DNA from: Corallococcus caeni
GTDB lineage: Bacteria; Myxococcota; Myxococcia; Myxococcales; Myxococcaceae
Direction: 5' to 3'
NCBI RefSeq assembly: GCF_036245865.1
Contig: NZ_BTTW01000004.1
Coordinates: 372,001-436,000 of the forward strand
DNA length: 64,000 nucleotides
The notes beneath the pieces are model-generated. The model had not been told where the DNA came from and did no database searches. It saw nothing but the letters and a program-made list of their open reading frames with translations. Of the stretch, positions 16,487 to 25,254 are shown in pieces (positions within the stretch are counted from its first letter, which is position 1; each line of letters opens with the position of its first letter). Both the position numbers and the translations under genes were made by a program.

Positions 16487-17476
16487 ATGATGAACCACAC
16501 CGAAGCCTCGCGGCTCACGTCTCCCGGCCTGAAGCCCTGCCGCGCCGCCCTGGTGCCTGACGAGGGGCGGTCCTCCGTGTCGGAGGACTACTTCCGCTCC
16601 GCGCACCACCTGCGGGCCGAAGGCGTGACGCACACGCTGCTCATCGAGGACGGCGAGGGGCGCGCGCTGCGGGTGCCGCTCATCGTGCGGCCCATCGAGG
16701 GAACGCCGTACCGCGATGCCATCTCCCCCTACGGTTATCCCGGCGGACGGCTGGATGGGTTGAGCGAGGTGCCCAAGGACGCCGTGGATTGGGAGGGGAC
16801 GGGGCTGGTCAGCCTCTTCGTGCGCGACCGCGTCGCGGGTCCCCGCTGCTTCGTGGGCGGGACGGAGCGCAACGAGGTGTTCTTCATCGACCCGCGCCTG
16901 CCCATCGAGTTCCAGCCGGAGGCCCGCCGGCAGATGCGGCGCAACACCCGGCTGGGCTTCGTGAGCACCTGCTGCCCGGTGCGCGAGGCCACGCACGAGG
17001 AGCGGGAGGGCTTCAAGGACGTCTACCGGCAGACCATGGTCCGCGACAGGGCGCAGGCCCGGTACTTCTTCTCCGATGCGTACTTCGAGGAGATGTTCTC
17101 CTCGCCGGAAGCCTGGCTCGCGACGACGCGCGCGCCGGACGGCCACATCGCCTCCTCCGGGGTGGGGGTCCGCAGCGATGGCGTGCTGCACTACTACCTG
17201 GGCGGGACGGCGGACGCGGACCTGGCGCGCTCGCCGGCCAAGAACACCGTCTTCGGGGCGCTGGTGGAGCTCGCCACGCAGCTCGGGCTGCCGTTCCATC
17301 TGGGGGGCGGCGTGCGGCCCGGTGACGGCCTGGAGCAGTTCAAGCGGAGCTTCTCGAACGCCAGCTCGCACCTCTGCACCCATGAGCTGATCTGCGAACC
17401 CGCGGTGTACGCGCGCCTCTCGGGGGGCGGCAGCGGCACGGGCTATTTCCCGGCCTATCGCGCGCAGCGGAGCTGA
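16487..17476 (+). CDS. FemAB/BioF2-like GNAT protein, copy 2
   Basis: A 329-aa paralog of the product at 14260. Blocks such as SEDYFRSAHHLRAE, VPLIVRPIEGTPYRDAISP, GGTERNEVFFIDPRLP and THELICEPAVYA are shared almost verbatim. Differences cluster near residue 170 and in the last 15 residues. The N-terminus is extended by about 15 residues relative to copy 1. Tandem ATGs occur at 16487 and 16490 with AAAGGA upstream. The high identity indicates a fairly recent duplication, with the acyltransferase gene trapped between the copies. Confidence 0.75.
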   Translation: MMNHTEASRLTSPGLKPCRAALVPDEGRSSVSEDYFRSAHHLRAEGVTHTLLIEDGEGRALRVPLIVRPIEGTPYRDAISPYGYPGGRLDGLSEVPKDAVDWEGTGLVSLFVRDRVAGPRCFVGGTERNEVFFIDPRLPIEFQPEARRQMRRNTRLGFVSTCCPVREATHEEREGFKDVYRQTMVRDRAQARYFFSDAYFEEMFSSPEAWLATTRAPDGHIASSGVGVRSDGVLHYYLGGTADADLARSPAKNTVFGALVELATQLGLPFHLGGGVRPGDGLEQFKRSFSNASSHLCTHELICEPAVYARLSGGGSGTGYFPAYRAQRS

Positions 17477-17617
17477 ACCCCGAGGCTGTCACGCGTCGCG
17501 CGTTTGGCGGGCCAGGCGCAGGGCTTCCCTGCGCCGCGCCACGACGTGAAAGCTCCTGTCAGGAACGGCCCGGTGTCTTCGTCCCGCCCGGACCTGACGC
17601 ACCCAGGAGCCCACCGG

Positions 17618-17647
17618 ATGGGAGACCCCAGTTCCGCAGATGAGTGA
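17618..17647 (+). CDS. Nine-codon leader peptide of the phenicol exporter
   Basis: ATG to TGA encodes MGDPSSADE. AGGAG lies 9 bases upstream, and an inverted repeat begins at the base after the stop codon. From memory, the leader peptide of integron cmlA is also nine residues and ends in a similar Ala-Asp-charged residue. A drug-stalled ribosome on such a leader unmasks the downstream ribosome site. Too short for coding statistics, so support rests on position, ribosome site and following hairpins. Confidence 0.45.
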   Translation: MGDPSSADE

Positions 17648-17718
17648 GCCGCGGCGACACGTCCACCGTTGCCGCGGCCCTCTGCCCCAGCTCATCCCGG
17701 TCCCCGTGGAGAGGCAGA
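17648..17718 (+). promoter_or_regulatory. Candidate translational attenuator upstream of cml-like gene
   Basis: GCCGCGGC at 17648-17655 pairs with GCCGCGGC at 17671-17678, directly after the leader peptide stop. A second pairing, TCTGCC at 17681-17686 with GGCAGA at 17713-17718, would mask the GGAGAGG at 17708-17714. This is the best Shine-Dalgarno-like sequence before the exporter gene. The arrangement is that of cat/cmlA attenuators; function is inferred. Confidence 0.4.
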
Positions 17719-17755
17719 TCGCCGCCAGATGTTCCTCATTTGCGCGGATGCCTTC

Positions 17756-18934
17756 ATGTCTGACCCGAAGACCCTGTCGTGGAATCACTCCGTGCCAGCA
17801 GCGCTGTTGCTGATGGCCCCCTTCGACCTCCTGGCCTCGCTGGCCATGGACATCTACCTGCCCGTGGTCCCGGCCATGCCGGGGATCCTCGGCACCACTC
17901 CGGCCATCGTCCAGCTCACGCTGAGCCTCTACATGGCCGTGCTCGGGCTCGGGCAGCTGGTGTTCGGCCCGCTCTCGGACCGCCTCGGACGGCGCCGGGT
18001 GCTGCTGGGCGGCGCGCTGCTGTTCGCCGCAAGTTCCTTCCTGCTCGCGGGCACCTCGGAGGCCGCGACGTTCGTCGGGCTCCGGTTGCTGCAAGGCATT
18101 GGCGCGTCCGCGACCCTCGTCGCCACGTTCGCGACCGTCCGGGATGTCTACGCGGAGCGGCCGGAAGGCGCGGTCATCTACAGCCTGTTCAGCGCGATGC
18201 TGGCCTTCGTTCCGGCGCTCGGCCCCATCGCCGGGGCCCTGCTCGCGAAACAGCTCGGATGGCGGGTCCTCTTCCTCACGCTCGGCATCCTGGCCACGGC
18301 GGCGATGCTCCAGGCTCTGCCGCGCTGGCCTGAAACACGACCCTCCGGCGAGCCCCGTCGGGGGATGGCGCTCCAGCCCATCCTTCGCAGCGCCGCGTTC
18401 TGGACGTACACCCTGGGCTTCAGCGCGGCGATGGGCTCCTTCTTCGTGTTCTTCTCCACGGCGCCCCGGGTGCTCATGGGGCGGGCCGGCTTCTCCGCGT
18501 TCGGCTTCAGCCTGGCCTTCGCCACCGCCGCGCTCGCCATGATGGTGACGACGCGTTTCGCGAAGCGCTTCGTGGCCCGCTGGGAGCTCGCGGGAAGCCT
18601 TGCCCGAGGCATGGGCCTGTTGCTCCTGGGCGCGGGGTTGCTGACGGCGGGGCAGCTCCTCGCGGCGCCGTCCTTCTGGACGTTCGTCGTGCCCATGTGG
18701 GTCATCGCGGCGGGGATCGTGTTCGCCGTGTCCGTCACCGCCAATGGCGCGCTCCAGGCCTTTGGCGCCGTGGCGGGAACGGCGGTCGCGCTCTACTTCT
18801 GCATCCAGAGCCTCCTCGTGGGCGTCCTGGGGACGCTGATGGTCGTCCTGCTCGACGGCGACACTGCGTGGCCGCTGGTGGGCTACGCGTCGCTCATGGC
18901 CGGGGTGACGTTGGGCTGCCTGCGACGCCTCTAG
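17756..18934 (+). CDS. CmlA/FloR-family phenicol efflux MFS transporter
   Basis: A 392-aa, 12-TM major facilitator drug/H+ antiporter. It aligns by eye with chloramphenicol exporter CmlA over its length: PFDLLASLAMDIYLPVVP near the start, GPLSDRLGRRRVLLGG loop motif A, LQGIGASATLVATFATVRDVYA, GSFFVFFSTAPRVLMGRAG and GALQAFGAVAGTA. The start MSDPKTLSW matches the N-terminus of CmlA. An in-frame ATG at 17729 lies 15 bases after GGAGAGG and is the alternative. Export of chloramphenicol-like drugs is strongly suggested by family; resistance level is unknown. Confidence 0.9.
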   Translation: MSDPKTLSWNHSVPAALLLMAPFDLLASLAMDIYLPVVPAMPGILGTTPAIVQLTLSLYMAVLGLGQLVFGPLSDRLGRRRVLLGGALLFAASSFLLAGTSEAATFVGLRLLQGIGASATLVATFATVRDVYAERPEGAVIYSLFSAMLAFVPALGPIAGALLAKQLGWRVLFLTLGILATAAMLQALPRWPETRPSGEPRRGMALQPILRSAAFWTYTLGFSAAMGSFFVFFSTAPRVLMGRAGFSAFGFSLAFATAALAMMVTTRFAKRFVARWELAGSLARGMGLLLLGAGLLTAGQLLAAPSFWTFVVPMWVIAAGIVFAVSVTANGALQAFGAVAGTAVALYFCIQSLLVGVLGTLMVVLLDGDTAWPLVGYASLMAGVTLGCLRRL

Positions 18935-18961
18935 CGCCAGCCGGGTGACCGGAGCGCGGGG

Positions 18962-19000
18962 CCGCTGACGCGTCAAGGACAGGCCTTGACACGTCAGCGG
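18962..19000 (+). terminator. Long hairpin after the efflux gene
   Basis: CCGCTGACGCGTCAAGG and CCTTGACACGTCAGCGG form 17-base arms with one mismatch around a five-base loop. It is 27 bases after the exporter stop. No T-run follows; termination is inferred from position and stability. Confidence 0.65.
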
Positions 19001-19205
19001 TCCATTCTCGACATCCTGGTCTTGCTGGAATTTGCAGTGATTCCAGCGCCTTCGCGGCCTCGGGTGGCTGGCATTGCCCTTGCGATAGGCCTGTCGTGCA
19101 TGAAGAGAGACCTGACTGGCATGAGCAAGGCATGGGTGCCGCGCGCTTCGCCACGAAGTCTCTCGCCTGCCCACAACAGCCATTGGATGCCGTGAGGATG
19201 CACGC

Positions 19206-20039
19206 ATGTCACTCGTGAGTTGCAATGCGCAGAATCAGCTCTTTCAGCAAGGCATCATGACCGTCAAGGTCGCCTACAACATGGCCGACGCCGTCGCCAA
19301 GGCCGCGAATGAGCGCCAGATCGCCGCCTACTCGGGCATCTCCGGCCTGCCGGACCTCTCCACCCCCCTGATGGTGGAGAACGTCACCAACCTGAAGAAC
19401 GGCTCCCTGGTTGACAATGGAAAGGGCGTCATCGTCCCCCCGGACACCTATCTGGCCTTCCAGATTGGCTTCGGCTGCCAGGTGGGGTTCGGCTTTGGCA
19501 TCGAGATCCTCCCGAGCTCCATCGCCATCGTGGACAACAACTCCCTGATCCTGCCCCGGGCGTCCGTCCCGTCCACCAACCAGTGGGCTGTCGCGGGTCA
19601 GTACGCGTTCTTCGCCAGCAACAACTACAACGGCGACATGATTTATGTCTATGACAACAACTTCGGGACGCACTCGCTGGGGCAGGAGATAGCGGCCAAC
19701 TCCTACCAGATCCGGATCACCTGCACTCCGGTGCGCTCCTGGACCGACAGCAACGGCAACACGTACTCCGTGGACAGGCCGAACCTGGATCCCCCCTCGA
19801 ACCCGCCGCAGCTGCCAGGCGTCATGGCGGCGGGAGACGGCGGCGGCATCAACGTCCACGGTGGCACGGTCACCGGCTCGGGCACCTCTGGCGAAACGTA
19901 TGGCGGTTGCCAGGGCTACACGATGGACAGCCAGTCTGTCTCCATGGTGTTCGACGTGTTCGTGGTCAATCAGAAATATTACACCACGCAGACCTATGAG
20001 CTCTTCCAGTCGAATGGCGGCGACGGCCTGAACGACTAG
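19206..20039 (+). CDS. Unrecognised beta-rich protein next to MACPF gene
   Basis: A 277-aa product of no family I recognise. There is no signal peptide or membrane segment. The first 60 residues look helical (VAYNMADAVAKAANERQIA). Then come beta-like stretches rich in Gly, Asn and Tyr (GFGCQVGFGFGIEILP, ASNNYNGDMIYVYDNN), a flexible Gly/Ser/Thr segment around 205-235 and a C-terminal VFDVFVVNQKYYTTQTYELF. It ends in GDGLND, and the MACPF protein encoded 57 bases downstream ends in GSLND. A second component of a two-part pore or aggregate is a reasonable guess, not a demonstrated role. Confidence 0.75.
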   Translation: MSLVSCNAQNQLFQQGIMTVKVAYNMADAVAKAANERQIAAYSGISGLPDLSTPLMVENVTNLKNGSLVDNGKGVIVPPDTYLAFQIGFGCQVGFGFGIEILPSSIAIVDNNSLILPRASVPSTNQWAVAGQYAFFASNNYNGDMIYVYDNNFGTHSLGQEIAANSYQIRITCTPVRSWTDSNGNTYSVDRPNLDPPSNPPQLPGVMAAGDGGGINVHGGTVTGSGTSGETYGGCQGYTMDSQSVSMVFDVFVVNQKYYTTQTYELFQSNGGDGLND

Positions 20040-20096
20040 CGATGCCGGGTTGATGTCCTCACGAAGAAGCGACACTCCTGCAAGGAATCAAAGACA

Positions 20097-21131
20097 ATGC
20101 CCAAGCTCAAGAACGCGGACCTGCCCAGCGATCCGCATGACTTCACCGCCCAGGACTGGCTCCACCTGTTCGAGGACCGTGGCCTCTTCCACGCCATGGT
20201 CATCACGCAGCAGCAGAATCCCACCAACGTCTTCAGCATCCACCAGGGCCTGCAGCTCACCGGGGATCTCATCCTCCCGGACCCGCTCCACCCGGACAAC
20301 CACGCGACGTTCCAGTGGCTCGTCCCGAACATCACCGCCCAGCTGCACACGGTGGAGACCTTCTTCCAGACGGTGCACACCTACCACTCGCAGGGATACG
20401 ACGTGGAGAAGGCGGACATCGGCATCCCCGGCATCTTCAGCGTGAACTTCCAGCACGAACACCAGTACTCGAACGACCAGTCGTTCTCGGAGACGGACTA
20501 CTACGTCACCAGCATGTACCGTGTCCCCAAGCTGCAGATCGGCTTCAGCGACGGCGCGATGACGCTGACGGCTGACTTCATCCAGGCACTGGCGCAGGCC
20601 GTGGAGCCCGGCGTCAATGACCCTCGCAGCTACGACAACGTGACGAACGTGTTGAACACGTGGGGCCACTACTACGTGAAGCAGCTGGACCTGGGAGGCC
20701 TCCTGTACGGCACGGACACCCGGAAGGTCACCAGCATGAGCCAGGGGCACAGCTTCTCGGACAGCGTCTCCGCGGGCTTCCAGGCCAACCTGGAGCTGGA
20801 GGACGTGCCCATCTCCGGCGGCGGCAGCGGCGGTGACGGTCATGGCTCGTCCTCGAACGACGGCTCCACGCAAGCGGACAAGAACGTCACCATCAACGTC
20901 ATCGGCGGCGACGGCTCGCTGATGGGCAAGTACCCGGCCTGGGCCGCGTCCTTGAATGGCAACTACGTGAGCTGGCACATCATCGACACCCTCGTGCTGG
21001 AGCCCGTCATCAACCTCATCCCCGACAAGGCCCTGCGCTACAAGGTGGCGAACACCATCAGCGCCCGCTACGGCGTCACGCCGTACACGCAGGCCATCTC
21101 CAACGACGAGCAGGGCTCGCTGAACGACTGA
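20097..21131 (+). CDS. MACPF (membrane attack complex/perforin) domain protein
   Basis: A 344-aa pore-forming-type protein. The MACPF signature is recognisable as NTWGHYYVKQLDLGG, with W189 and the Gly pair at 200-201; the family pattern is [YW]-G-x-H-[FY]-x6-G-G. The N-terminal region and the flexible GGGSGGDGHGSS stretch near 240 would correspond to the helix clusters and loops that unfurl into the pore. There is no signal peptide, so release may need lysis or a non-Sec route. It lies in a four-gene same-strand cluster with an oxygenase and a sulfotransferase-like gene. Confidence 0.8.
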   Translation: MPKLKNADLPSDPHDFTAQDWLHLFEDRGLFHAMVITQQQNPTNVFSIHQGLQLTGDLILPDPLHPDNHATFQWLVPNITAQLHTVETFFQTVHTYHSQGYDVEKADIGIPGIFSVNFQHEHQYSNDQSFSETDYYVTSMYRVPKLQIGFSDGAMTLTADFIQALAQAVEPGVNDPRSYDNVTNVLNTWGHYYVKQLDLGGLLYGTDTRKVTSMSQGHSFSDSVSAGFQANLELEDVPISGGGSGGDGHGSSSNDGSTQADKNVTINVIGGDGSLMGKYPAWAASLNGNYVSWHIIDTLVLEPVINLIPDKALRYKVANTISARYGVTPYTQAISNDEQGSLND

Positions 21132-21196
21132 CGGAGCCCCTGGGCAGCGCACACCCGTGCGCTGCCCTTGTGCTTGCTTCCGGGGGAGGGAACGCC

Positions 21197-22189
21197 ATGA
21201 AATATGACACCGAGCACCTGCTGAAGCCTGTCTCCCCGGAAGCGTTCCTGCGAACGTACTTCGAGCGGGAGCGTCTGCTGATCCGCCGGGGAGACGCTGG
21301 ATATTACTCAGGGCTCTTCGGCATCGAGGAGATGCTGTCGTTCCTGCAAAAGGAGAACAACGCCTATCCCAACGTGCGGATGGTGAAGGAGGGGCGTGAG
21401 ACGGCGTACAGCGAGTTCTCCTCGTCCGTGTCCTACAAAGAGGCGCGGGTCAACTTCAATCACCTGATCAACCGGGAGCGCGTGTCGCGCCTGTTCCTGG
21501 AACAGGGCCACTCGGTGATTGTCTATCAGGCGCAGACGGCCCTGGACCCCCTCCGGCGGTTCTGCGACACGCTGGAGCGGGAGTGGCGGGTGCGGGTGCA
21601 GGCGAACCTGTACATGACGCCCGCGGGCAGTCAGGGCTTCACGCTCCATTACGACACGCACGATGCCTTCATCCTGCAACTGGAAGGCGAGAAGCGCTGG
21701 CGGCTGTATGACAAGCCCATTCACCTGCCCTATGACGGCGAACCGATGCAGAACCCGGAGCAGCACCGCCCCACGTTGAACTGTGTTTTCGACGAGGTGC
21801 TGCGCAAGGGCGACCTGTTGTACGTGCCCCGGGGGCACTTCCACGACGTGACCGCCACGGACGTGCATTCCCTGCACCTGACGGTGGGCCTCCTGACCAG
21901 CCCCTGGCAGGCGCTGTTCCGGCGGGTGGTGGAGGTGCTCGAAAAGGAGGACTTCATGCGCAACACCGTCCCGCTGGCTGTCTGGCAGCAGGGGGAACTG
22001 ACTGCGTTCAAGGACCAGCTGAAGGCCGCGGTGATGGCGGGGTTGGACGCGAAGCTGGAGGGGCTGGTGGACGAGTACCTGGGCCGTCATGCGAACGGGA
22101 GCGCTTCCGCCGGGATCAACAGGCTGGCGCGGTCCTTCGCGCAGATGGAAAGGCCGCACGTCCGGGCCGTCGCCTCCGGGGTCGGGTGA
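21197..22189 (+). CDS. JmjC/cupin-4 Fe(II)/2-oxoglutarate oxygenase
   Basis: A 330-aa protein of the cupin-4/JmjC group (RoxA, MINA53, NO66 relatives), which hydroxylates protein side chains. The iron triad is visible as His151 and Asp153 in HYDTHDAF and His216 in VPRGHFHDV. FILQLEGEKRWRLYDKP is the usual strand between them. The C-terminal 90 residues form the helical or winged-helix extension common in the family. A GGGGGAGGG site fixes the start at 21197. It ends one base before the sulfotransferase-like gene, so the two are coupled. The neighbouring structural proteins are possible substrates. Confidence 0.85.
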   Translation: MKYDTEHLLKPVSPEAFLRTYFERERLLIRRGDAGYYSGLFGIEEMLSFLQKENNAYPNVRMVKEGRETAYSEFSSSVSYKEARVNFNHLINRERVSRLFLEQGHSVIVYQAQTALDPLRRFCDTLEREWRVRVQANLYMTPAGSQGFTLHYDTHDAFILQLEGEKRWRLYDKPIHLPYDGEPMQNPEQHRPTLNCVFDEVLRKGDLLYVPRGHFHDVTATDVHSLHLTVGLLTSPWQALFRRVVEVLEKEDFMRNTVPLAVWQQGELTAFKDQLKAAVMAGLDAKLEGLVDEYLGRHANGSASAGINRLARSFAQMERPHVRAVASGVG

Positions 22190-22190
22190 C

Positions 22191-23144
22191 ATGGAACGCG
22201 TCCCCGTCCCCACCCGCCTGTATCTCCAGGATGGACAGGCCATGCTCCAGACGGTGCGGCTGCCTGCCTCGGTCTACGAGGCGCCCTTCCTGTCAGACGG
22301 CCTGCGCCAGGCCCTGGCGGAAGGGGATGCGGCGCGCTCCGCCGTGTCGTGTCCGGTGAAGGACCTGCCGGAGGAGGGCGCACTGCCGGCGGGTCTCATC
22401 TTCCACGTGTCGAGGTGCGGGAGCACGCTGGTGACCCAGATGCTGGGGACGCTCCCGGGGGTGAGGGGCGTGAGCGAACCGGAGGCGCTGTCGCTCTACC
22501 TGCTTCATTGCGCCCAGGGCGCCTGCGCCTTCGACGCGGAGGCGTTCCGCCGGTTGATCAAGGCCTTCGGGCGGGGGGCGGGGCCTGGGGGGCGGTATGT
22601 GATCAAGTTCTCGTCATGGAACGTGCTGTTCCTGGACCGGATCCTCGACGCCCTGCCAGGGGTGCCCTGGGTGTTCCTGACGCGGGACGCGACGGAGGTG
22701 ATGGCGTCCAACTTCCGCAACCCCTCCGCGCCGTTGCGGTGGTACCGGAGCCGGGAGCCGTGGTTCAAGACGTGTTTCCCGGATTGGCCCGGCGAGGAGC
22801 CGGACGCGCCTGAAGCGTTCTTCGCGGGGTGTCTGGCGCGCTACGCGCGGAAGGCACGGGAGCACGAAGGGCCCAGGTGCTTGTGGGTGGACTACGCGCG
22901 CCTGCCCGGCATGGTGCACAGTCACCTCCTGGCCCACTTCGGATTGCAGGTGGATGCGGTGCAGCGGGCGCGGATGGACGAGAAGGGCCGCTACCGAGCA
23001 AAGGGCCACGCGCGGCAGCCCTTCGTGCCCGACGGGGAGGCGAAGCGGGCGGAAGCCACGGAGGCCATCCGGGAGGCGGTGAAGCGGTGGCTCACACCCC
23101 CTGCTGGCCCCGCTCCGGAATCAGACCGGGCGGACAGCGGGTAG
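22191..23144 (+). CDS. Sulfotransferase-like P-loop protein
   Basis: A 317-aa protein. HVSRCGSTLVTQML at about 72-85 is the PAPS 5'-phosphosulfate-binding loop of sulfotransferases, and PWVFLTRDATEVMASNF matches the 3'-phosphate-binding block. RYVIKFSSWNV and CLWVDYARLPGMV complete the fold pattern. The start ATG follows the oxygenase stop after one base. Such proteins transfer sulfate to hydroxyl groups. Pairing with a hydroxylase suggests hydroxylate-then-sulfate chemistry on one target; this is inference. A kinase-like role for the P-loop cannot be excluded. Confidence 0.8.
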   Translation: MERVPVPTRLYLQDGQAMLQTVRLPASVYEAPFLSDGLRQALAEGDAARSAVSCPVKDLPEEGALPAGLIFHVSRCGSTLVTQMLGTLPGVRGVSEPEALSLYLLHCAQGACAFDAEAFRRLIKAFGRGAGPGGRYVIKFSSWNVLFLDRILDALPGVPWVFLTRDATEVMASNFRNPSAPLRWYRSREPWFKTCFPDWPGEEPDAPEAFFAGCLARYARKAREHEGPRCLWVDYARLPGMVHSHLLAHFGLQVDAVQRARMDEKGRYRAKGHARQPFVPDGEAKRAEATEAIREAVKRWLTPPAGPAPESDRADSG

Positions 23145-23187
23145 GCTTGCGGTCCCAGGACGCGGGTGGTGAATTCCGCCCCTTCCG

Positions 23188-25254
23188 ATGAGCGCCCCCC
23201 TCCAGGCCGTCCCTACCCCTGACCCCGCACGGACGAAGCTCGACGGCTTGATCCTCGTGGCGCTGGTCCTGTGGGGGCTCGCGCAGCTCGCGCCGCATCT
23301 GGCCCATCCCGCCATCTACAACTGGGACGAGGCGATGCATCAGGCCGCCGCGCGCGGCACGCACGACACCTTCTTCACGCCGCACATCTACAAGGACCCG
23401 CTCTACCCGAGCGACATCCGGCACTGGTGGGCCGCGAACGTCTGGATGCACAAGCCCACGGGCCCCTTCTGGTTCGGGGCGCTGATGATGCACGTCGTGG
23501 GGGTGACGCCGCTCGCGCTGCGGCTGGCGTCGCTCCTGGGCCACCTGGCCGCGGGGGCCGCCATCTACCTCATCGCCCGGCGGCCCGCGGGGCGGCCGTG
23601 GGCCACGCTGGGGGCGATGGGCTTCCTGGCGCTGCCCTTCGGCTGGCAGCTCGTGCAGGGGCGCTTCTTCGGGGACGTGACGGACTGCACGCTGGCGGGC
23701 TGCAACGCCGTGGCGGTGGCGCTGCTCTTCCACGCCACCCGGCAGGACTCCTGGCGGTGGGGACTGGCGGCGGGCGCGGTGGTGGGGCTGGGCTTCCTCT
23801 GCAAGACGGGGCTCGCGCTGACCCCGCTGGGCGTGGCCGCGACGCTGTGGGCCTTGAGCCGGCTGCGCTTCTGCCCGGGCCCCAGGCTCGCGACGGTGGT
23901 GGCCATGGTGGCCGCGGCCGGAGTGGTGGCTGCGCCGTGGAGCCTCTACTCCGCGTGGCGCTGGCCCCAGCTGCATGACCTGGAGTCGCGCGTCACGCGC
24001 GCGCACCTCTTCGATGATCCGACCGTGGACGTGGGGCCCTGGCGCCGCCCGCTGGACGCCGTCATCAACGAGGTCAACCGCACGAGCTTCCAACCGCTCC
24101 CGACGGTGCTGCCCCTGCTCGCGTTCTGCTGGCTGCTGGTGCGGGCCGCGCGCAAGCGGGAGCTGGAGACGGTGGGGCTCGCGCTGTGGGTGGGGGCGAC
24201 GTGGCTCGTCCTGTCGCTGGGCACGGTGAAGGTCCCGGCCATCGCCTGGGGCGCCGTGCCCGCCGTCCTCGCCGCGCTCGCCATCGCGGGCTCGGACGCG
24301 TGGCGCCATCCGGTGCTCGCGGCGATGTTGCTGGCGGGGCTCGGCACGCCGCTGGCCATGGAGCACCTGCCCGTCCTGACCCGGCTGCGCGAGTCGCTGC
24401 CCCCATCGTGGGACCAGACGCGGACCCTCCCGGGGCTCGCCGAGGGGCTGGTGCTGGCCTCCTGCGCGGCGGTGCTGACGGCGGTGGTCTTCCGGCTGGC
24501 GCGCAGGCCCCGGTGGATGTCCCTGGAGCTGGGGCTCCTGGCCTCGGCGGGGCTCGCCTGGCACCTGGCCGTCACGCTGCCGGTGGAGAGGGCGCGCTAC
24601 GAGGACGAGCACGTCGACGAGCTGTACGTCAGCCATTCGCGCGAGGTGGGGCTGGCGTTGTCCCGGCACACGCCGGAGCGCAGCGTCGTCTTCGCCGCGT
24701 TGGACTCAGACCCGCCGCTCAGCTTCGAGAACCTGAGCCTCATGTTCTGGAGCGGGCGCATGACGTACCGGCGGGCTCCGGACGTCGCGCTGGCCCGCGA
24801 GCGGGGATACCACCCCTATCTCGTGTCGCCCCTCGCGGAGCCCTTCGCCCCCGTGCCCGGCGTGCCTCCCCAGGCCGCGCTGCGGGCCTATGACCTGGAG
24901 GCGCCGCTGCCCCAGCCCGCGCCGCTGCCCGACGGCATCACGCCGCTGTCCGTACGACAGGGGAACCTGGAGGTGCTCGGGTTCGCGGCCGGCAAGGCAG
25001 GCCCGGACCGGGACCGTTACGCCTTCTACGTCCGGGCGCTCGGCCCGCCCCAGACGCTGCGCATCACCTTCCACGGCGCCGACGGCATCGTGGAGCGGGT
25101 GCTGGAGCCAGGGGCGACGCTGCGCAATCCGCAGGCCCTGAGGGGCGCGGCGTGGTTCATCCTGCCCACGGTGGGCCCGCCCCGCGCGAAGGTGACGCAG
25201 CTGGAGTTCGGCGCCGTGGGCCAGCGCGTGGCCGTCACGCCACGGACGCCCTGA
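23188..25254 (+). CDS. ArnT/PMT-like glycosyltransferase (GT39-type)
   Basis: A 688-aa polytopic membrane protein with about 12 hydrophobic segments. The first periplasmic loop bears the catalytic acidic pair in NWDEAMHQ (Asp47, Glu48), as in ArnT and protein mannosyltransferases. The HKPTGPFWF motif follows. It ends in a soluble periplasmic domain of some 150 residues. GT39/GT83 enzymes use polyprenyl-phosphate sugars to glycosylate lipid A or proteins. It is 43 bases downstream of the sulfotransferase-like gene, so may belong to the same transcript. Confidence 0.85.
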   Translation: MSAPLQAVPTPDPARTKLDGLILVALVLWGLAQLAPHLAHPAIYNWDEAMHQAAARGTHDTFFTPHIYKDPLYPSDIRHWWAANVWMHKPTGPFWFGALMMHVVGVTPLALRLASLLGHLAAGAAIYLIARRPAGRPWATLGAMGFLALPFGWQLVQGRFFGDVTDCTLAGCNAVAVALLFHATRQDSWRWGLAAGAVVGLGFLCKTGLALTPLGVAATLWALSRLRFCPGPRLATVVAMVAAAGVVAAPWSLYSAWRWPQLHDLESRVTRAHLFDDPTVDVGPWRRPLDAVINEVNRTSFQPLPTVLPLLAFCWLLVRAARKRELETVGLALWVGATWLVLSLGTVKVPAIAWGAVPAVLAALAIAGSDAWRHPVLAAMLLAGLGTPLAMEHLPVLTRLRESLPPSWDQTRTLPGLAEGLVLASCAAVLTAVVFRLARRPRWMSLELGLLASAGLAWHLAVTLPVERARYEDEHVDELYVSHSREVGLALSRHTPERSVVFAALDSDPPLSFENLSLMFWSGRMTYRRAPDVALARERGYHPYLVSPLAEPFAPVPGVPPQAALRAYDLEAPLPQPAPLPDGITPLSVRQGNLEVLGFAAGKAGPDRDRYAFYVRALGPPQTLRITFHGADGIVERVLEPGATLRNPQALRGAAWFILPTVGPPRAKVTQLEFGAVGQRVAVTPRTP

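Noticed and set aside
19206..20039. Calling the MACPF neighbour an aegerolysin
   Set aside because: Aegerolysins often pair with MACPF proteins, but they are about 140 residues long and none of their motifs is seen in this 277-residue product.
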